The translations under genes were made by a program, and so were the position numbers. This document shows, in pieces, positions 35,500 to 45,587 of a stretch of 45,600 bases of DNA (positions are counted from its first letter, which is position 1; every line of letters starts with the position of its first letter). The notes beneath the pieces were generated by a model that saw nothing but the letters and a program-made list of their open reading frames with translations, was not told where the DNA came from and made no database searches. The stretch is from Algoriphagus sp. (GTDB lineage Bacteria > Bacteroidota > Bacteroidia > Cytophagales > Cyclobacteriaceae), in the NCBI GenBank assembly GCA_029945945.1, contig JAQSDM010000003.1, positions 5,192-50,791 of the forward strand. Direction: 5' to 3'.

Positions 35500-38400
35500 T
35501 TAATTGAAAATATATCTCAGACCAAACTGCATTCTCCAAACGTCATTCACACCAGCTGTAGAACGGTAAGTCTCAGAGATCAAATTCCCTCCAAACTGAG
35601 CCAATCTATATCTTGATGCTCCATTTGCATCGACACTTGGATTAGTCAATGGCTGGATAGCATTGAAAGTTTTACCAACACCCCAATCAGAGTTTAACAG
35701 GTTTCCCACGTTTAGAATATCTACTCTGAATTCAAGCGCATTTCTTTTACCATTGATATTGGTGAATAGTTGCTGTGCAAAAGTAAAATCGGCTCTGCTG
35801 ATCATTGGCATTATCACGGCTCCTCTTTCGGCGTAGCTACCTCTGTTTTCACTCAAATACTCGTCTTGCAAAATGTAGGCTTCCCATGCATCCGCTTGTT
35901 GCTGTGCGGTGAAAATAACAGGCTGACCAGACACATTAGCAGTGTACTGTTGGAAATTCATTTCGCTTTGATTAGCAGCTATGTAAATCAGATCGTTTGA
36001 TGTACCACCGTCGCCATTCATATCGCCGCTGAATCTATAGCTTCCATTGCCGATTGTACGGGTTTCCCAGAATAATGAAACTGAAGTGTTTCCAAATTTG
36101 AATAGGTCTTTGCTGTAGTTTAATACTGCAAACACTCTATGACCTAGATTATTACTAGAAAATCCAACTCCCGGATTATTTGGATCGTCTGAAATTGGAT
36201 TACCAAACCAAGAACCTGATGCAATAGATCCTGGGTCCACTGTATTCTTAGACTCACCATAGCTATAAGCAGCTTTCACAAAAAGCCCGCTAGTGAATGG
36301 TCTTTCCAAAGATATAGACGCAACCCATGAGTTACCTACTGCTTGGTTGCCAAGAGTTACTGCGTTGGAGATTTTTGAGTTAATTCTATTACCTGACCAT
36401 CTTTGTCTTTGATCCGGGCCACTAGTAAATGAACTATTAGCTTCAGGAAGATTGGCATTGTAGTATGCAACACCATTCACATCTGCACTATAAATGAATT
36501 CTCCAGTTGCAACAATTCCGGCAGGCAATCTTTGATCGATTGCGATATTTGATCTCCAGACTTGTGGAAATTTGAATGTAGATTCTGACAATGCCAATTC
36601 ATATTGAGATGCAGGAGTTCCAGATACTTCTGAAGGCTTATAAAAATCTGGATCTGGATTGAATGGCCTGTCAAGAAGAGGAACAGCAGGAGCCGTAGAC
36701 GATGCAGGCCTTGTATCTTTCTGTTCAAATCCAGTCAAAATACCATTGTTACCTACCTGATTGGAAATCCAAACGTATGCAGGACGACCTGTGAAAATAC
36801 CGGTTCCGCCTCTTACTTGAGTTTTTTGATCGCTGAACACATCCCAGTTAAAGCCTATTCGTGGAGACCACAAAATATTTGCCGCAGGCAATTGGTCTGT
36901 TCTAAATTGCACCGTTTCTCCTGCCGGATTCCTAAAGCTAAATCCTTCCACTTCTTCATTTCTCAAAGCTGTATTTCCAAAGAATGGAACGTCAACTCTC
37001 AAACCGATAGTTGCTTTGAAGTTGTCTCTAACCTGAATTTCGTCTTGACCATAAAGACCAAAATAATTCACCATTAATGGTTGGACAGGCTTTTCTGAAC
37101 CTGGAATATTATTCCATCTTACCTGAAATCTTCGGAGATCAACACCTGAAGGGACAGTGTTTCCATTTGCCAAGAAATTATTTGCATCAGTATAAAAATC
37201 CTCGAGAGAATTATACACATAAGCTGACTGAGAACCAGGGAAGAACACGTTTTCTGATTCATATCTTTCGTAGCTGAATCCTCCAGTAATTGTATGATTT
37301 CCTTTGAAGATCTGAAGATTATCCTGAATCTGGAAAGTCTTATATCTCAACTCGTTGTTTGGAGTAAATGGCTCGAAACCAAAGGATGTATAAGTTTGAT
37401 CTTCAAGTAAAATATCAACCATAGGAAAGAAAGAGCCTTTGACACCTCTACTCTCGTCCTGATAGGTATATCCGATGATCAGACTGTTGCTCATATTGGC
37501 ATTTATTCGGGAGTTTAATTCTCCCACGATGGAACGGATATTTTCCAAAATGCTATAGTTGGAATTCTGAAAGTTCAACGCATTTGGAGTTCCATTTCTT
37601 CCACCGAAACCTAAGGAATTGGAACCAGACATTAAGACATCAGTAGATGAGTTAAGATGATTATATCTCACGCTCAGTTTATGCTTGTCGTTGATGTTGT
37701 AATCCAGCTTTACAAGAAACTTTGTTCCCAAAGTTTCATTATCATAGTTTTCGTAGGGTCCGGTTTCATAATCGAAATTATCTCTTAAAAACCCACTCAA
37801 TTGGTCCAAATCAGAAGCCAAAACCCTAGTTACGTTTCCTTCGATATCTTCCCCTCTGTTTGCTTGCCAAGTTGTTCCGGGTCTTGCTTCTGATTCATCC
37901 TCAAATGATGCGAAAAAGAACAATTTATCCTTAATGATTGGCCCTCCTAAACGGAATCCGATTTGATTGTAGGTAAAGTCACCTGGGTTAAATGTGTTTT
38001 CTCCAGCTTCAGTACCTACGTTATTGTTGTTTCTCCAGAAATAATATGCAGAACCCGTAAATTCGTTGGTACCGCTTCTTGTCACAGTATTTACACCTGC
38101 ACCTGTGAAGTTTCCTTGTCTTACATCATATGGAGCTACGTTTACAGAGATTTGCTCAATTGCATCCAGTGAGATCGGAGACACACCTGTTCTACCACCC
38201 GGATTACTTCCACTTCCCAAGCCGAAAGAGTTGTTGAAGTAAGAACCATCAACTGTGATGTTATTCAGTCTTGAATCTTGGCCTGCAAAAGATTGTCCAT
38301 TTGACTGAGGTGTCAATCTGGTGAAGTCATTGATATTTCTTGAAATCGTTGGAAGAGAACTTATTGCTCTATTGTCAATAGATGTACTGGCCCCAGTTCT

Positions 38401-38805
38401 TTCATTTGAGAAAATATTGCTTGAGGTTGAAGTCACTACCACCTCTGAAAGCTCTTGTCCGTCTTCATACATTACAAGATTGACGTTTGCGAATACTCCC
38501 AAAGAAAGAACGATTCCTTCTACTTCCTGAGTAGCATATCCAATAAATGATGCTGACAATCTATATGGACCACCCACTCTCATTCCCGGGATTGAGAAAT
38601 TTCCGTCCAGGTTTGAAACAGCACCGTAACGCGTACCAGATGGTAAGTGGGTTGCCACCACGTTTGCTCCCGGAAGGGGCTGACCGTTTGCTTCGGTCAC
38701 TTTACCGGACATACCGGCAGTTGTAACACCCTGAGACAATGCAAGACCTGTGCTTAACACAAGGAACATGACTGCCAACAAGTTTTTCAGTAAATTTTGC
38801 CTCAT
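35500..38805 (-). CDS. TonB-dependent receptor with carboxypeptidase-regulatory-like domain
   Basis: At 1101 aa it has a signal peptide (residues ~1-25) and a carboxypeptidase-regulatory-like Ig domain (residues ~32-110; GKVTEANGQPLPGANVVATHLPSGTRYGAVSNLDGNFSIPGM). The plug domain follows (SSLPTISRNINDFTRLTP, then ITVDGSYFNNSFG), then a very large beta-barrel ending RMQFGLRYIFN. The plan resembles Oar-type receptors of Bacteroidota and Myxococcota, which import or secrete peptides or other large ligands. No SusD partner gene is adjacent, so a SusCD glycan locus is unlikely. The ligand is unknown. It has a TAnnTTTG box upstream and a strong terminator downstream. Confidence 0.93.
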   Translation of the reverse strand: MRQNLLKNLLAVMFLVLSTGLALSQGVTTAGMSGKVTEANGQPLPGANVVATHLPSGTRYGAVSNLDGNFSIPGMRVGGPYRLSASFIGYATQEVEGIVLSLGVFANVNLVMYEDGQELSEVVVTSTSSNIFSNERTGASTSIDNRAISSLPTISRNINDFTRLTPQSNGQSFAGQDSRLNNITVDGSYFNNSFGLGSGSNPGGRTGVSPISLDAIEQISVNVAPYDVRQGNFTGAGVNTVTRSGTNEFTGSAYYFWRNNNNVGTEAGENTFNPGDFTYNQIGFRLGGPIIKDKLFFFASFEDESEARPGTTWQANRGEDIEGNVTRVLASDLDQLSGFLRDNFDYETGPYENYDNETLGTKFLVKLDYNINDKHKLSVRYNHLNSSTDVLMSGSNSLGFGGRNGTPNALNFQNSNYSILENIRSIVGELNSRINANMSNSLIIGYTYQDESRGVKGSFFPMVDILLEDQTYTSFGFEPFTPNNELRYKTFQIQDNLQIFKGNHTITGGFSYERYESENVFFPGSQSAYVYNSLEDFYTDANNFLANGNTVPSGVDLRRFQVRWNNIPGSEKPVQPLMVNYFGLYGQDEIQVRDNFKATIGLRVDVPFFGNTALRNEEVEGFSFRNPAGETVQFRTDQLPAANILWSPRIGFNWDVFSDQKTQVRGGTGIFTGRPAYVWISNQVGNNGILTGFEQKDTRPASSTAPAVPLLDRPFNPDPDFYKPSEVSGTPASQYELALSESTFKFPQVWRSNIAIDQRLPAGIVATGEFIYSADVNGVAYYNANLPEANSSFTSGPDQRQRWSGNRINSKISNAVTLGNQAVGNSWVASISLERPFTSGLFVKAAYSYGESKNTVDPGSIASGSWFGNPISDDPNNPGVGFSSNNLGHRVFAVLNYSKDLFKFGNTSVSLFWETRTIGNGSYRFSGDMNGDGGTSNDLIYIAANQSEMNFQQYTANVSGQPVIFTAQQQADAWEAYILQDEYLSENRGSYAERGAVIMPMISRADFTFAQQLFTNINGKRNALEFRVDILNVGNLLNSDWGVGKTFNAIQPLTNPSVDANGASRYRLAQFGGNLISETYRSTAGVNDVWRMQFGLRYIFN

Positions 38806-39154
38806 AGTTTTTTGTTTAAGATATAAGTTGGTTTTTGATAGAATTCGTCACAAAGGTAATCTTGGGCAAAAGGAAGTCTGGGTATTCAGGGTTAAATTTT
38901 CTTGGGCAAATTTCACTTTTTTTAACAATTTGTTAACATTATGAAGCAAATAAAATTTTCATTTTGACAACAAAAACAATGGATTGTTAGCTTAACTACT
39001 AGATATTTTGATGGTTTTCAGAATAAAAACAATGTCATAACCAAATTCCCTATCAAATTGTTAATCGGTTAAAAATCAAAATCTCCATTGGAATCGGAGC
39101 TCATTTACAGTCATTCCATCTATATTTAGATTCAAATTCCAAATATTCTACGCA
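38806..39154. other. Divergent intergenic region
   Basis: This ~350-bp AT-rich region lies between the minus-strand receptor and the plus-strand lysoplasmalogenase-like gene. It contains the receptor promoter box and the repeated CTTGGGCAAA listed elsewhere. I see no further gene. Confidence 0.45.
38851..38858 (-). promoter_or_regulatory. Promoter -7 box of receptor gene
   Basis: On the minus strand this reads TACCTTTG, an exact TAnnTTTG match, about 46 bp before the receptor start. A clear -33 TTTG at the usual spacing is missing. Two copies of CTTGGGCAAA (38861-38870 and 38901-38910) lie just upstream and could be activator or repressor sites. Confidence 0.45.
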
Positions 39155-39844
39155 TTGAGAAATAAGAATTTACTCTGGCTTTATCTGTTTTTAGTGGCTA
39201 CACTGGCAGATATTACATTCCTTTTAGAGGGAAAAAATGATTGGAGATTTTTTTCTAAACCTTTGATTTTGTTGGGTTTGATTCTCTATTTCTATCAAAT
39301 CACAAAGCCAATCTCTTCTACTTTGCTCGCTAAAGCTGTACTGGGAGCTCTCATATTTTCGTGGATAGGAGATATTCTCCTGATGTGGTCCGATTTATTT
39401 GCTTACGGGCTTGGCTCTTTTCTTTTAGCACATGTTTGTTATGTCATCGGTTTCAAAGTCGCTCAAAAAGCTCCTGAAAAACTCGGAAATATCAATTTCA
39501 TGAAGCTCTTTCTCTTCAATCTTCCCATTTATATTTCTGCTGCAATTATCTTTTATCTGGTCAATCCAAATCTGGGAGTTTTAAAAATTCCTGTCATTTT
39601 ATACATATTGGTCATTGTAAGCATGCTCAGTACTGCACGGGACCGATTTGGAAAATGCAATCCATCCTCATTCTGGCAAGTGTTCATTGGCGCCTGCCTG
39701 TTTTTCATCTCAGATGGAATCATTGCAATCAGTAAGTTTTATCAGGATTTCCCTGAAGCTGGAATTCTGATCATGGGAACTTATGCAATCGGGCAACTGC
39801 TGATCGTCATGGGAATAAGATCCCATATCATCCAACCATTATAA
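39155..39844 (+). CDS. YhhN/TMEM86-type lysoplasmalogenase-like membrane protein
   Basis: This 229-aa integral membrane protein has about eight hydrophobic segments. FFSKPLILLGLILYFYQ, LGALIFSWIGDILLMW and the FLLAHVCYVIGFK segment are typical of the YhhN family, which includes TMEM86B lysoplasmalogenase (hydrolysis of the vinyl-ether bond of lysoplasmalogens). Activity in bacteria without plasmalogens is unproven. The first codon is TTG at 39155, as no ATG is available upstream in frame and the next in-frame ATG is too late. The alternative is a different rare start. It ends at a bidirectional hairpin shared with aspS. Confidence 0.85.
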   Translation: MRNKNLLWLYLFLVATLADITFLLEGKNDWRFFSKPLILLGLILYFYQITKPISSTLLAKAVLGALIFSWIGDILLMWSDLFAYGLGSFLLAHVCYVIGFKVAQKAPEKLGNINFMKLFLFNLPIYISAAIIFYLVNPNLGVLKIPVILYILVIVSMLSTARDRFGKCNPSSFWQVFIGACLFFISDGIIAISKFYQDFPEAGILIMGTYAIGQLLIVMGIRSHIIQPL

Positions 39845-39853
39845 TCACGAAAT

Positions 39854-39888
39854 AAAAAAAGGGCCTGAGCCCCATTTTTTATTTTTTT
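39854..39888. terminator. Bidirectional terminator
   Basis: GGGC-CTGA-GCCC (39861-39872) is flanked on the left by a run of A and on the right by a run of T. It terminates the lysoplasmalogenase-like gene on the plus strand and aspS on the minus strand; the T-run overlaps the aspS stop and last codons. Confidence 0.75.
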
Positions 39889-41633
39889 AAACTAACCCTG
39901 ATCGATAATTCCTGAAGCTGATCATCGGCGATCGTGCTTGGAGAATCTATCATCACGTCTCTTCCTGAATTATTTTTTGGGAAAGCAATGTAATCCCTGA
40001 TAGAATCTGAGCCTCCGAAAATGGCGCAAAGCCTGTCAAATCCAAATGCAATCCCTCCGTGTGGCGGGGCTCCGTATTCAAATGCTTCCATTAAGAAGCC
40101 GAATTGCTTTTGTGCTTCTTCGTCGGAAAAGCCAAGATGTGTAAACATCAATTGCTGAGTGGGACGATCGTGGATTCGGATCGAACCGCCACCAATTTCG
40201 ACTCCATTGATGACCAGGTCATAGGCATTCGCACGAACTTCTCCCGGATCAGTTTCCAGCAATGGAATATCCTCTCGCTTTGGAGAAGTGAATGGGTGGT
40301 GCATTGCATGGAATCGCTTTGTTTCTTCATCCCATTCCAAAAGAGGAAAGTCAACCACCCAAAGTGGTTTGAAAATCGTTCTGTCTCTGAGACCAAGGTC
40401 TTCGCCCATTTTAAGTCTCACCTCAGACATCTGCTTTCTGACTGACTTTGCATCTCCGCTCAAAACCAAAATCAAATCTCCAGGCTTGGCTTCAAAAGCA
40501 TTTGCCCAAGCTTGAAGGTCTTCTGAAGAATAGAATTTATCAACGGTCGACTTTAAGGATCCGTCAGTATTGTATTTCAAATAAACCATGCCTTTAGCTC
40601 CGATTTGCGGACGCTTCACCCAATCTGTCAACTCATCGAGTTGCTTTCTGGTGTATTCAGAAGCCCCTTTTGCGCAGATTCCCACAACCAACTCAGCCTG
40701 ATCAAAAATTGAAAATCCTTTTCCCTGAACCAATTGGTTCAGTTCGACAAACTTCATGTCAAAGCGAAGATCCGGTTTGTCATTGCCGTAATACTTCATG
40801 GAATCCGCATAAGTCATGCGCTTCACTTCTTCCAATTCTACCCCTTTTACTTCTCTGAAAAGATGTCTTGTCAGGCCTTCGAAAGTATTCAGAATGTCCT
40901 CCTGAGTCACAAAAGCCATTTCGCAGTCGATCTGAGTAAACTCAGGCTGACGATCTGCTCTGAGATCTTCGTCACGGAAGCATTTTACAATCTGAAAATA
41001 TCTGTCAAAACCGCTGACCATCAGCAATTGCTTGAAGGTCTGAGGTGACTGAGGCAAGGCATAAAATTCACCCGGATTCACGCGGCTTGGCACTACGAAA
41101 TCACGAGCTCCTTCAGGAGTTGACTTAATAAGTACCGGCGTTTCCACCTCGATAAATGCCTGAGCATCCATGTATTTTCGAGTCTCCTGCATCATTTTAT
41201 GACGAAGCTGCAGTTTTTCACGGACTACATTTCTTCGTAAATCAAGATAACGGTATTTCATACGGAGCTCATCGCCGCCGTCTGTTTCGTCTTCAATAAT
41301 GAATGGCGGCACTTTGGCTGAATTGAGAACCTCGAGTGTTTTCACTTTTATCTCAATGTCGCCTGTTGGGAGCTTATCATTTTTAGAAGTACGCTCGATG
41401 ACAGTTCCTGTAGCCTGAACGACGAATTCACGACCCAACTGACTTGCCTTTTCCAAAAGTGACTTATCTGACGAGCCTTCCTCAAAAATCAATTGTGTCA
41501 ATCCATAGCGGTCTCTCAGATCTACCCAGATCAATCCACCTTTATTTCTTACCCGCTGTACCCAGCCGGCAAGAGTTACTTCCTGATTTTGATGATTTAG
41601 GCGCAGTTCGCCGCAAGTGTGCGTTCTCAGCAT
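39879..41633 (-). CDS. aspS: Aspartyl-tRNA synthetase
   Basis: At 584 aa it is a full-length bacterial-type AspRS. It has an N-terminal OB-fold anticodon-binding domain ([44 protein letters not shown]), class II motif 2 ([18 protein letters not shown]) and the bacterial GAD insertion region ([13 protein letters not shown]). Motif 3 ends [27 protein letters not shown]. It charges tRNA-Asp. The window also has two tRNA-like RNAs with the Asp triplet GUC, but they lack Asp tRNA structure, so a link is only speculative. A TATCTTTG box at 41657-41664 on the minus strand lies upstream. Confidence 0.97.
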   Translation of the reverse strand: MLRTHTCGELRLNHQNQEVTLAGWVQRVRNKGGLIWVDLRDRYGLTQLIFEEGSSDKSLLEKASQLGREFVVQATGTVIERTSKNDKLPTGDIEIKVKTLEVLNSAKVPPFIIEDETDGGDELRMKYRYLDLRRNVVREKLQLRHKMMQETRKYMDAQAFIEVETPVLIKSTPEGARDFVVPSRVNPGEFYALPQSPQTFKQLLMVSGFDRYFQIVKCFRDEDLRADRQPEFTQIDCEMAFVTQEDILNTFEGLTRHLFREVKGVELEEVKRMTYADSMKYYGNDKPDLRFDMKFVELNQLVQGKGFSIFDQAELVVGICAKGASEYTRKQLDELTDWVKRPQIGAKGMVYLKYNTDGSLKSTVDKFYSSEDLQAWANAFEAKPGDLILVLSGDAKSVRKQMSEVRLKMGEDLGLRDRTIFKPLWVVDFPLLEWDEETKRFHAMHHPFTSPKREDIPLLETDPGEVRANAYDLVINGVEIGGGSIRIHDRPTQQLMFTHLGFSDEEAQKQFGFLMEAFEYGAPPHGGIAFGFDRLCAIFGGSDSIRDYIAFPKNNSGRDVMIDSPSTIADDQLQELSIRVSLKK

Positions 41634-41954
41634 GATTTAATTCTATTTTGGGAGGTCAAAGATAAAGAAATGAAAATCACCATGCACGAATGATTGAATG
41701 AATAGGTTCCATTTTGATTAATTCTTTGAAGAAATTTAGAGTAAGAGCCCATTTTTTTGAAAAGAGTGTAATATTATAGGGCCTTGATCGAATTGATTAT
41801 AATTAAATATTGAATAATAAATCATAAGTTTTCCTCGTTGGCATTATAGTTGGTGAATGGTCGCCGGAAGGTTTCTTCCTCAAAACTTGGAAAAAAGCCC
41901 CGTTTTCCCTTTTTTGAACCAAATTTCTATTTCCCCCATAAAGATTAGATAGTA
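41634..41954. other. Divergent intergenic region aspS / M23 peptidase
   Basis: This ~320-bp region holds the aspS promoter box. A purine/pyrimidine-biased stretch (AAAAAAGCCCC, then T-rich runs) precedes the M23 gene. I see no gene or further structured element. Confidence 0.4.
41657..41664 (-). promoter_or_regulatory. Promoter -7 box of aspS
   Basis: On the minus strand this reads TATCTTTG, an exact TAnnTTTG match, 24 bp upstream of the aspS start. No clear -33 TTTG is present at the expected distance. Confidence 0.45.
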
Positions 41955-43259
41955 ATGAAAAAGATTTGGATTGGTATTGCAGCGCTTGTACTCACCCTGG
42001 GCGTAGCAACCTCCCTCCAGTATTTTAGCTTGCCGCTTTTTTCAAAAACAGAAACTACTCCGGTAAAAGAAATCATAGAGACTTCTCCAAAAGAAGTATT
42101 TCTGTATGGAATCAATGTTACCGGACTCAATATCGTAGAAGGCACAGTAAGCAAAAATCAAACTCTCGGATCGATTCTGGCGCCATTCAATGTTCCTTAT
42201 CAAATCATTGATGAGCTTGCAAGGAGATCAAAGGCAGTATTTGATGTAAGAGGAATTTCTATCAATAAGAAGTTCACCATTCTCACTCCTGAGGATTCTA
42301 CCAAAGCCCAATTTTTTATTTACGAGCCAAATCCCGCCGAATTTGTAGTATTCAATCTGGACTCACTTAATATTTATAAGGCTGAAAAACCGGCAGAAAT
42401 CAGAAGCAGAGAGGTGGGTGGAGTGATCCAAACTTCCCTTTATGTCGATATGGTGAAGCAGGATGTGTCTCCTGACATGATTGACCAGTTCGCTGATTTA
42501 TACGGTTGGTCAGTGGATTTTCAGCGTTTGCAGAAAGGAGACAAATTCAAAGTCGTTTATGAGGAAAAAATAATTGACGGAAATGTCATCAGTGTGTCTG
42601 ATATTAAGCTCGCTTATTTTGAGCATATGGGCGTTCCATATCATGCAATCCCATTTGACCAAAATGGTGAAGTCAACTTTTTTGATCAGGATGGCAACAG
42701 CTTGAAGAAAGCTTTTCTGAGAGATCCTCTCAAATACACCCGGATCAGCTCAAGATATAATCTGAAGAGATTTCATCCGGTACAAAAACGATACAAAGCT
42801 CACCTTGGAACTGACTATGCAGCGCCTTCAGGTACCGAAATCAGATCGGTAGGCGAAGGGACGGTTTTAGAAGCTAAGTACACCTCTGCCAACGGAAATT
42901 ATGTGAAGATTAAACACAACGGCACCTATACCACGCAATATCTTCATATGTCCAAAATCGGAAAAGGCATTAAAGCCGGTTCCCGAATCAGACAAGGACA
43001 GGTGATTGGATATGTAGGAAGTACAGGTCTTGCGACAGGACCTCATTTGTGTTTCAGATTCTGGAAAAATGGAAAGCAGGAAGACTGGCTTCAGGAAAAA
43101 ATCCCGCCCTCTGAGCCCGTATCGGCTGCTAATCGAATGGCTTTTGATTCGAAAAAGTCTGAGGCAATGGGATTATTAGCTGGTATTTCCCTCACAGGAG
43201 AACCTGAAAAAATGCTCGCTAAAGATATCCAGGACGACATGGGTACACCAGGACATTAA
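41955..43259 (+). CDS. M23-family peptidoglycan peptidase with HxC metal-site variant
   Basis: This 434-aa protein has an N-terminal anchor (residues ~4-27) and an OapA/LysM-like middle part (SLYVDMVKQDVSPDMIDQFADLYGW). The LytM/M23 domain follows: HLGTD gives H283 and D287, and H331 is in YLHMSK. The final motif is GPHLCFRF, with Cys366 where the usual HxH motif has its second His. M23 enzymes cleave peptide cross-links in peptidoglycan. The C-terminal tail (residues ~385-434) is short. To my recollection this HxC form recurs in Bacteroidota MepM-like proteins, so it is probably a lineage feature with a cysteine zinc ligand. The rluF gene follows 68 bp later on the same strand. Confidence 0.9.
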   Translation: MKKIWIGIAALVLTLGVATSLQYFSLPLFSKTETTPVKEIIETSPKEVFLYGINVTGLNIVEGTVSKNQTLGSILAPFNVPYQIIDELARRSKAVFDVRGISINKKFTILTPEDSTKAQFFIYEPNPAEFVVFNLDSLNIYKAEKPAEIRSREVGGVIQTSLYVDMVKQDVSPDMIDQFADLYGWSVDFQRLQKGDKFKVVYEEKIIDGNVISVSDIKLAYFEHMGVPYHAIPFDQNGEVNFFDQDGNSLKKAFLRDPLKYTRISSRYNLKRFHPVQKRYKAHLGTDYAAPSGTEIRSVGEGTVLEAKYTSANGNYVKIKHNGTYTTQYLHMSKIGKGIKAGSRIRQGQVIGYVGSTGLATGPHLCFRFWKNGKQEDWLQEKIPPSEPVSAANRMAFDSKKSEAMGLLAGISLTGEPEKMLAKDIQDDMGTPGH

Positions 43260-43327
43260 TTCAATTTCCCAAAAATTAAGATCGATTGATCCTTTGGCTT
43301 TATGCCAATGATTCTTCCTACTTACAG

Positions 43328-44068
43328 ATGGACCAAGAACAATCCATACGGATCAATAAATACCTGAGTGAGGTTGGCTTTTGTTCCCGAAGAGCTGCTG
43401 ATCAGTTACTAGAACAAGGACGAATAACCTTGAATGGCAAAATCCCTGAATTGGGAACCAAAGTCGGTCCGGATGATGAAGTTAGAGTCGATGGAAAACT
43501 GGTTGGAAAACCCATTGAAAAACATACTTACATCGCTTTTCACAAGCCCGTTGGGATTGTTTGCACCACAGACACCAAAGGTGAAAAAGATAATATCATT
43601 GATTACATCAAGCATCCCCAGCGGATTTTTCCGATCGGAAGACTTGATAAAGACAGCGAAGGGCTTATTTTTTTAACCAGCGAGGGCGATATCGTCAACA
43701 AGATCCTGAGGTCCAAAAACAATCATGAAAAGGAATACATCGTCACGGTGGATAAACCTGCTAATGATCATTTTATTCAGAAGATGTCACAGGGGATTCC
43801 TATTTTGGGTACGATGACAGATCCTTGCAAAGTAGAGCGGGTAAGTAAATTCAAATTCAGGATTATCCTCAAACAAGGGCTGAATCGACAAATCAGAAGA
43901 ATGTGCGAATACCTTGGTTTTAATGTGACTCAACTCAAAAGAATCCGAATCATGAATATCCATTTAGATATCCCTGTCGGGAAATGGAGGGATTTGACAG
44001 AAAAAGAATTGAAGGAATTGAAGGAATTGGTTGCTGACAGCTCAAAAACATTTGATGATGATAATTGA
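43328..44068 (+). CDS. rluF: 23S rRNA pseudouridine synthase RluF
   Basis: The protein has 246 aa from the ATG at 43328 (MDQEQSIRINKYLSEVGFCSRRAADQLLEQG). An upstream in-frame TTG at 43286 would add non-homologous residues. An S4 domain (residues ~7-55) precedes the RsuA/RluB/E/F-type catalytic domain, with GRLDKDSEGLIFLTSEGDIVNKILRSKNNHEKEY placing the catalytic Asp at residue 107. The NHEKEYIVTVDKP stretch is typical of RluF, which modifies U2604 of 23S rRNA in E. coli. The C-terminus is shorter and less Lys-rich than in E. coli. It is convergent with the CNNM/CorC-type gene. Confidence 0.92.
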   Translation: MDQEQSIRINKYLSEVGFCSRRAADQLLEQGRITLNGKIPELGTKVGPDDEVRVDGKLVGKPIEKHTYIAFHKPVGIVCTTDTKGEKDNIIDYIKHPQRIFPIGRLDKDSEGLIFLTSEGDIVNKILRSKNNHEKEYIVTVDKPANDHFIQKMSQGIPILGTMTDPCKVERVSKFKFRIILKQGLNRQIRRMCEYLGFNVTQLKRIRIMNIHLDIPVGKWRDLTEKELKELKELVADSSKTFDDDN

Positions 44069-44089
44069 AAAAAAATTTTCAAGAACCTC

Positions 44090-45364
44090 TCATTTCAATC
44101 TTGTCACCAATATTTTATCGATTCTCTGACCATCCTTGTCTATTACTTCCAGTTCGTAACCTTCCAACTTAATTTTTTCACCAACTGAAGGGACCTGACT
44201 GCTCTTGTGAATGATTAACCCGGCAACAGTAGTGAAAGGATGGTTCTTACTATTGAGGTTTAGGTCAAAATATTTTACAAAATCAATCAAAGAATATTGA
44301 CCATCAACCAACCAACTGTTTTCGTCCCGAGGAACAATCTGGTATTCGTCCTGATCAAATTCGGTAGATTCTCCCACTAATGCGTCTACAACATCATCCA
44401 TCGTTACAATCCCCATGGTGGATCCGTACTCATCTATCACGATACCATAGTGCATTTTTTCTTTTTTAAAAATCTCCAAAACAGGGTATGCAAATGATGT
44501 TTCGTAAATGAAGATTGGTTTTTTTATGTAATCGACCAACTTAAATCCGGACTCCAATTGAGGAGAAAAAAGGTCTTTCAGAAGTACTACCCCCATGACA
44601 TCATCCAGGTTGTTGTTTTTACAAACCGGATAAGCCGAGTGCTTTTCCTGATTTATTTTAGAACTAATGGTTTCCCAGGAATCATTAATGTTAAAAAAAA
44701 CCAAATCTGTCCTGTGAGTTAATAGGGTATTAATCCGTCTGTCACCCAATTCGAAAACCCTTTCAACTATATCCTGCTCAATATTTTGAATTTCTCCACC
44801 TTCTGCACTTTCTTTAATCAGGGCTTTAATTTCTTCTTCTGAAACCCGTGAATCCGTTGGTTTCTTTATCCCAAATACCATCAAAAGAAAGTCATTTGAG
44901 GAGGTAAGTAACCATACAAAAGGGCCAGTGATTTTAGACAAAATGTTCATCGGGCGGGCAAGGGCAATTGCAATAGGTTCCGGAAAAGTCATTCCTAGCC
45001 TCTTCGGAAACAATTCACCTAAAACTATGGAGAGGTAGGTAATGAAAATTACAATGATTCCAGTTGCAAGAGTTCTTGCGTAAGGTGCAACCAAATCAAC
45101 TTGTAAAAGAAATTCCTCTACATCATTTGTCAGATTTTCCCCGCTATATACACCCAAAAGAATTCCTATTAAGGTAATCCCTATTTGAACTGTAGAAAGA
45201 AAACGCGTTGGGTTTTCAGATAATTCCAGGGCTTTCTTGGCCCCCGGAGTACCTTTTTTACTGGCGGTTTCCAGTTTGAATTTTCTGGATGACACCAATG
45301 CAAGTTCCGACATCGCAAAAACACCATTGATTAAAACCAATGCGATAATTATTAAAATTTCCAT
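44090..45364 (-). CDS. CNNM/CorC (HlyC)-type membrane protein
   Basis: This 424-aa protein has an N-terminal DUF21/CNNM membrane domain (residues ~1-190; MEILIIIALVLINGVFAMSELALVSSRKFKLE), a tandem CBS pair (residues ~205-325; HSAYPVCKNNNLDDVMGVVLLKD and MHYGIVIDEYGSTMGIVTMDDVVDALVGE) and a C-terminal CorC_HlyC domain (SWLVDGQYSLIDFVKYFDLNL to the end). Family members take part in Mg2+ or Co2+ efflux, and GldE-type versions take part in gliding. The label hemolysin is historical. The role here is most likely divalent-metal homeostasis. Confidence 0.92.
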   Translation of the reverse strand: MEILIIIALVLINGVFAMSELALVSSRKFKLETASKKGTPGAKKALELSENPTRFLSTVQIGITLIGILLGVYSGENLTNDVEEFLLQVDLVAPYARTLATGIIVIFITYLSIVLGELFPKRLGMTFPEPIAIALARPMNILSKITGPFVWLLTSSNDFLLMVFGIKKPTDSRVSEEEIKALIKESAEGGEIQNIEQDIVERVFELGDRRINTLLTHRTDLVFFNINDSWETISSKINQEKHSAYPVCKNNNLDDVMGVVLLKDLFSPQLESGFKLVDYIKKPIFIYETSFAYPVLEIFKKEKMHYGIVIDEYGSTMGIVTMDDVVDALVGESTEFDQDEYQIVPRDENSWLVDGQYSLIDFVKYFDLNLNSKNHPFTTVAGLIIHKSSQVPSVGEKIKLEGYELEVIDKDGQRIDKILVTRLK

Positions 45365-45557
45365 TTGAAGGAGAGGTTCTATTCAATTTATACTAACCCA
45401 AATTTAGTCAGGTTTCTACCAATACTAGTTTTAAAGAATTGTCTGGCTTACAAATAAAATTTAATCTCGAAATTAATTGCAGAAATATGGGTCCCTTAAT
45501 TTGGTGAATCTTTTAGAAAATACTGTCCAAATCTTTTGTCTATACTTTCCCCCCAAC

Positions 45558-45587
45558 CAAAAGAGGCCTCATGTGAGGCCTCTTTTG
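45558..45587. terminator. Strong bidirectional hairpin terminator
   Basis: A 14-bp stem (CAAAAGAGGCCTCA, 45558-45571, with 45574-45587) has a 2-base centre; it ends CTTTTG on both strands. No plus-strand gene precedes it within the last 230 bp, so it probably terminates a minus-strand gene beginning beyond the right edge. Confidence 0.7.
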
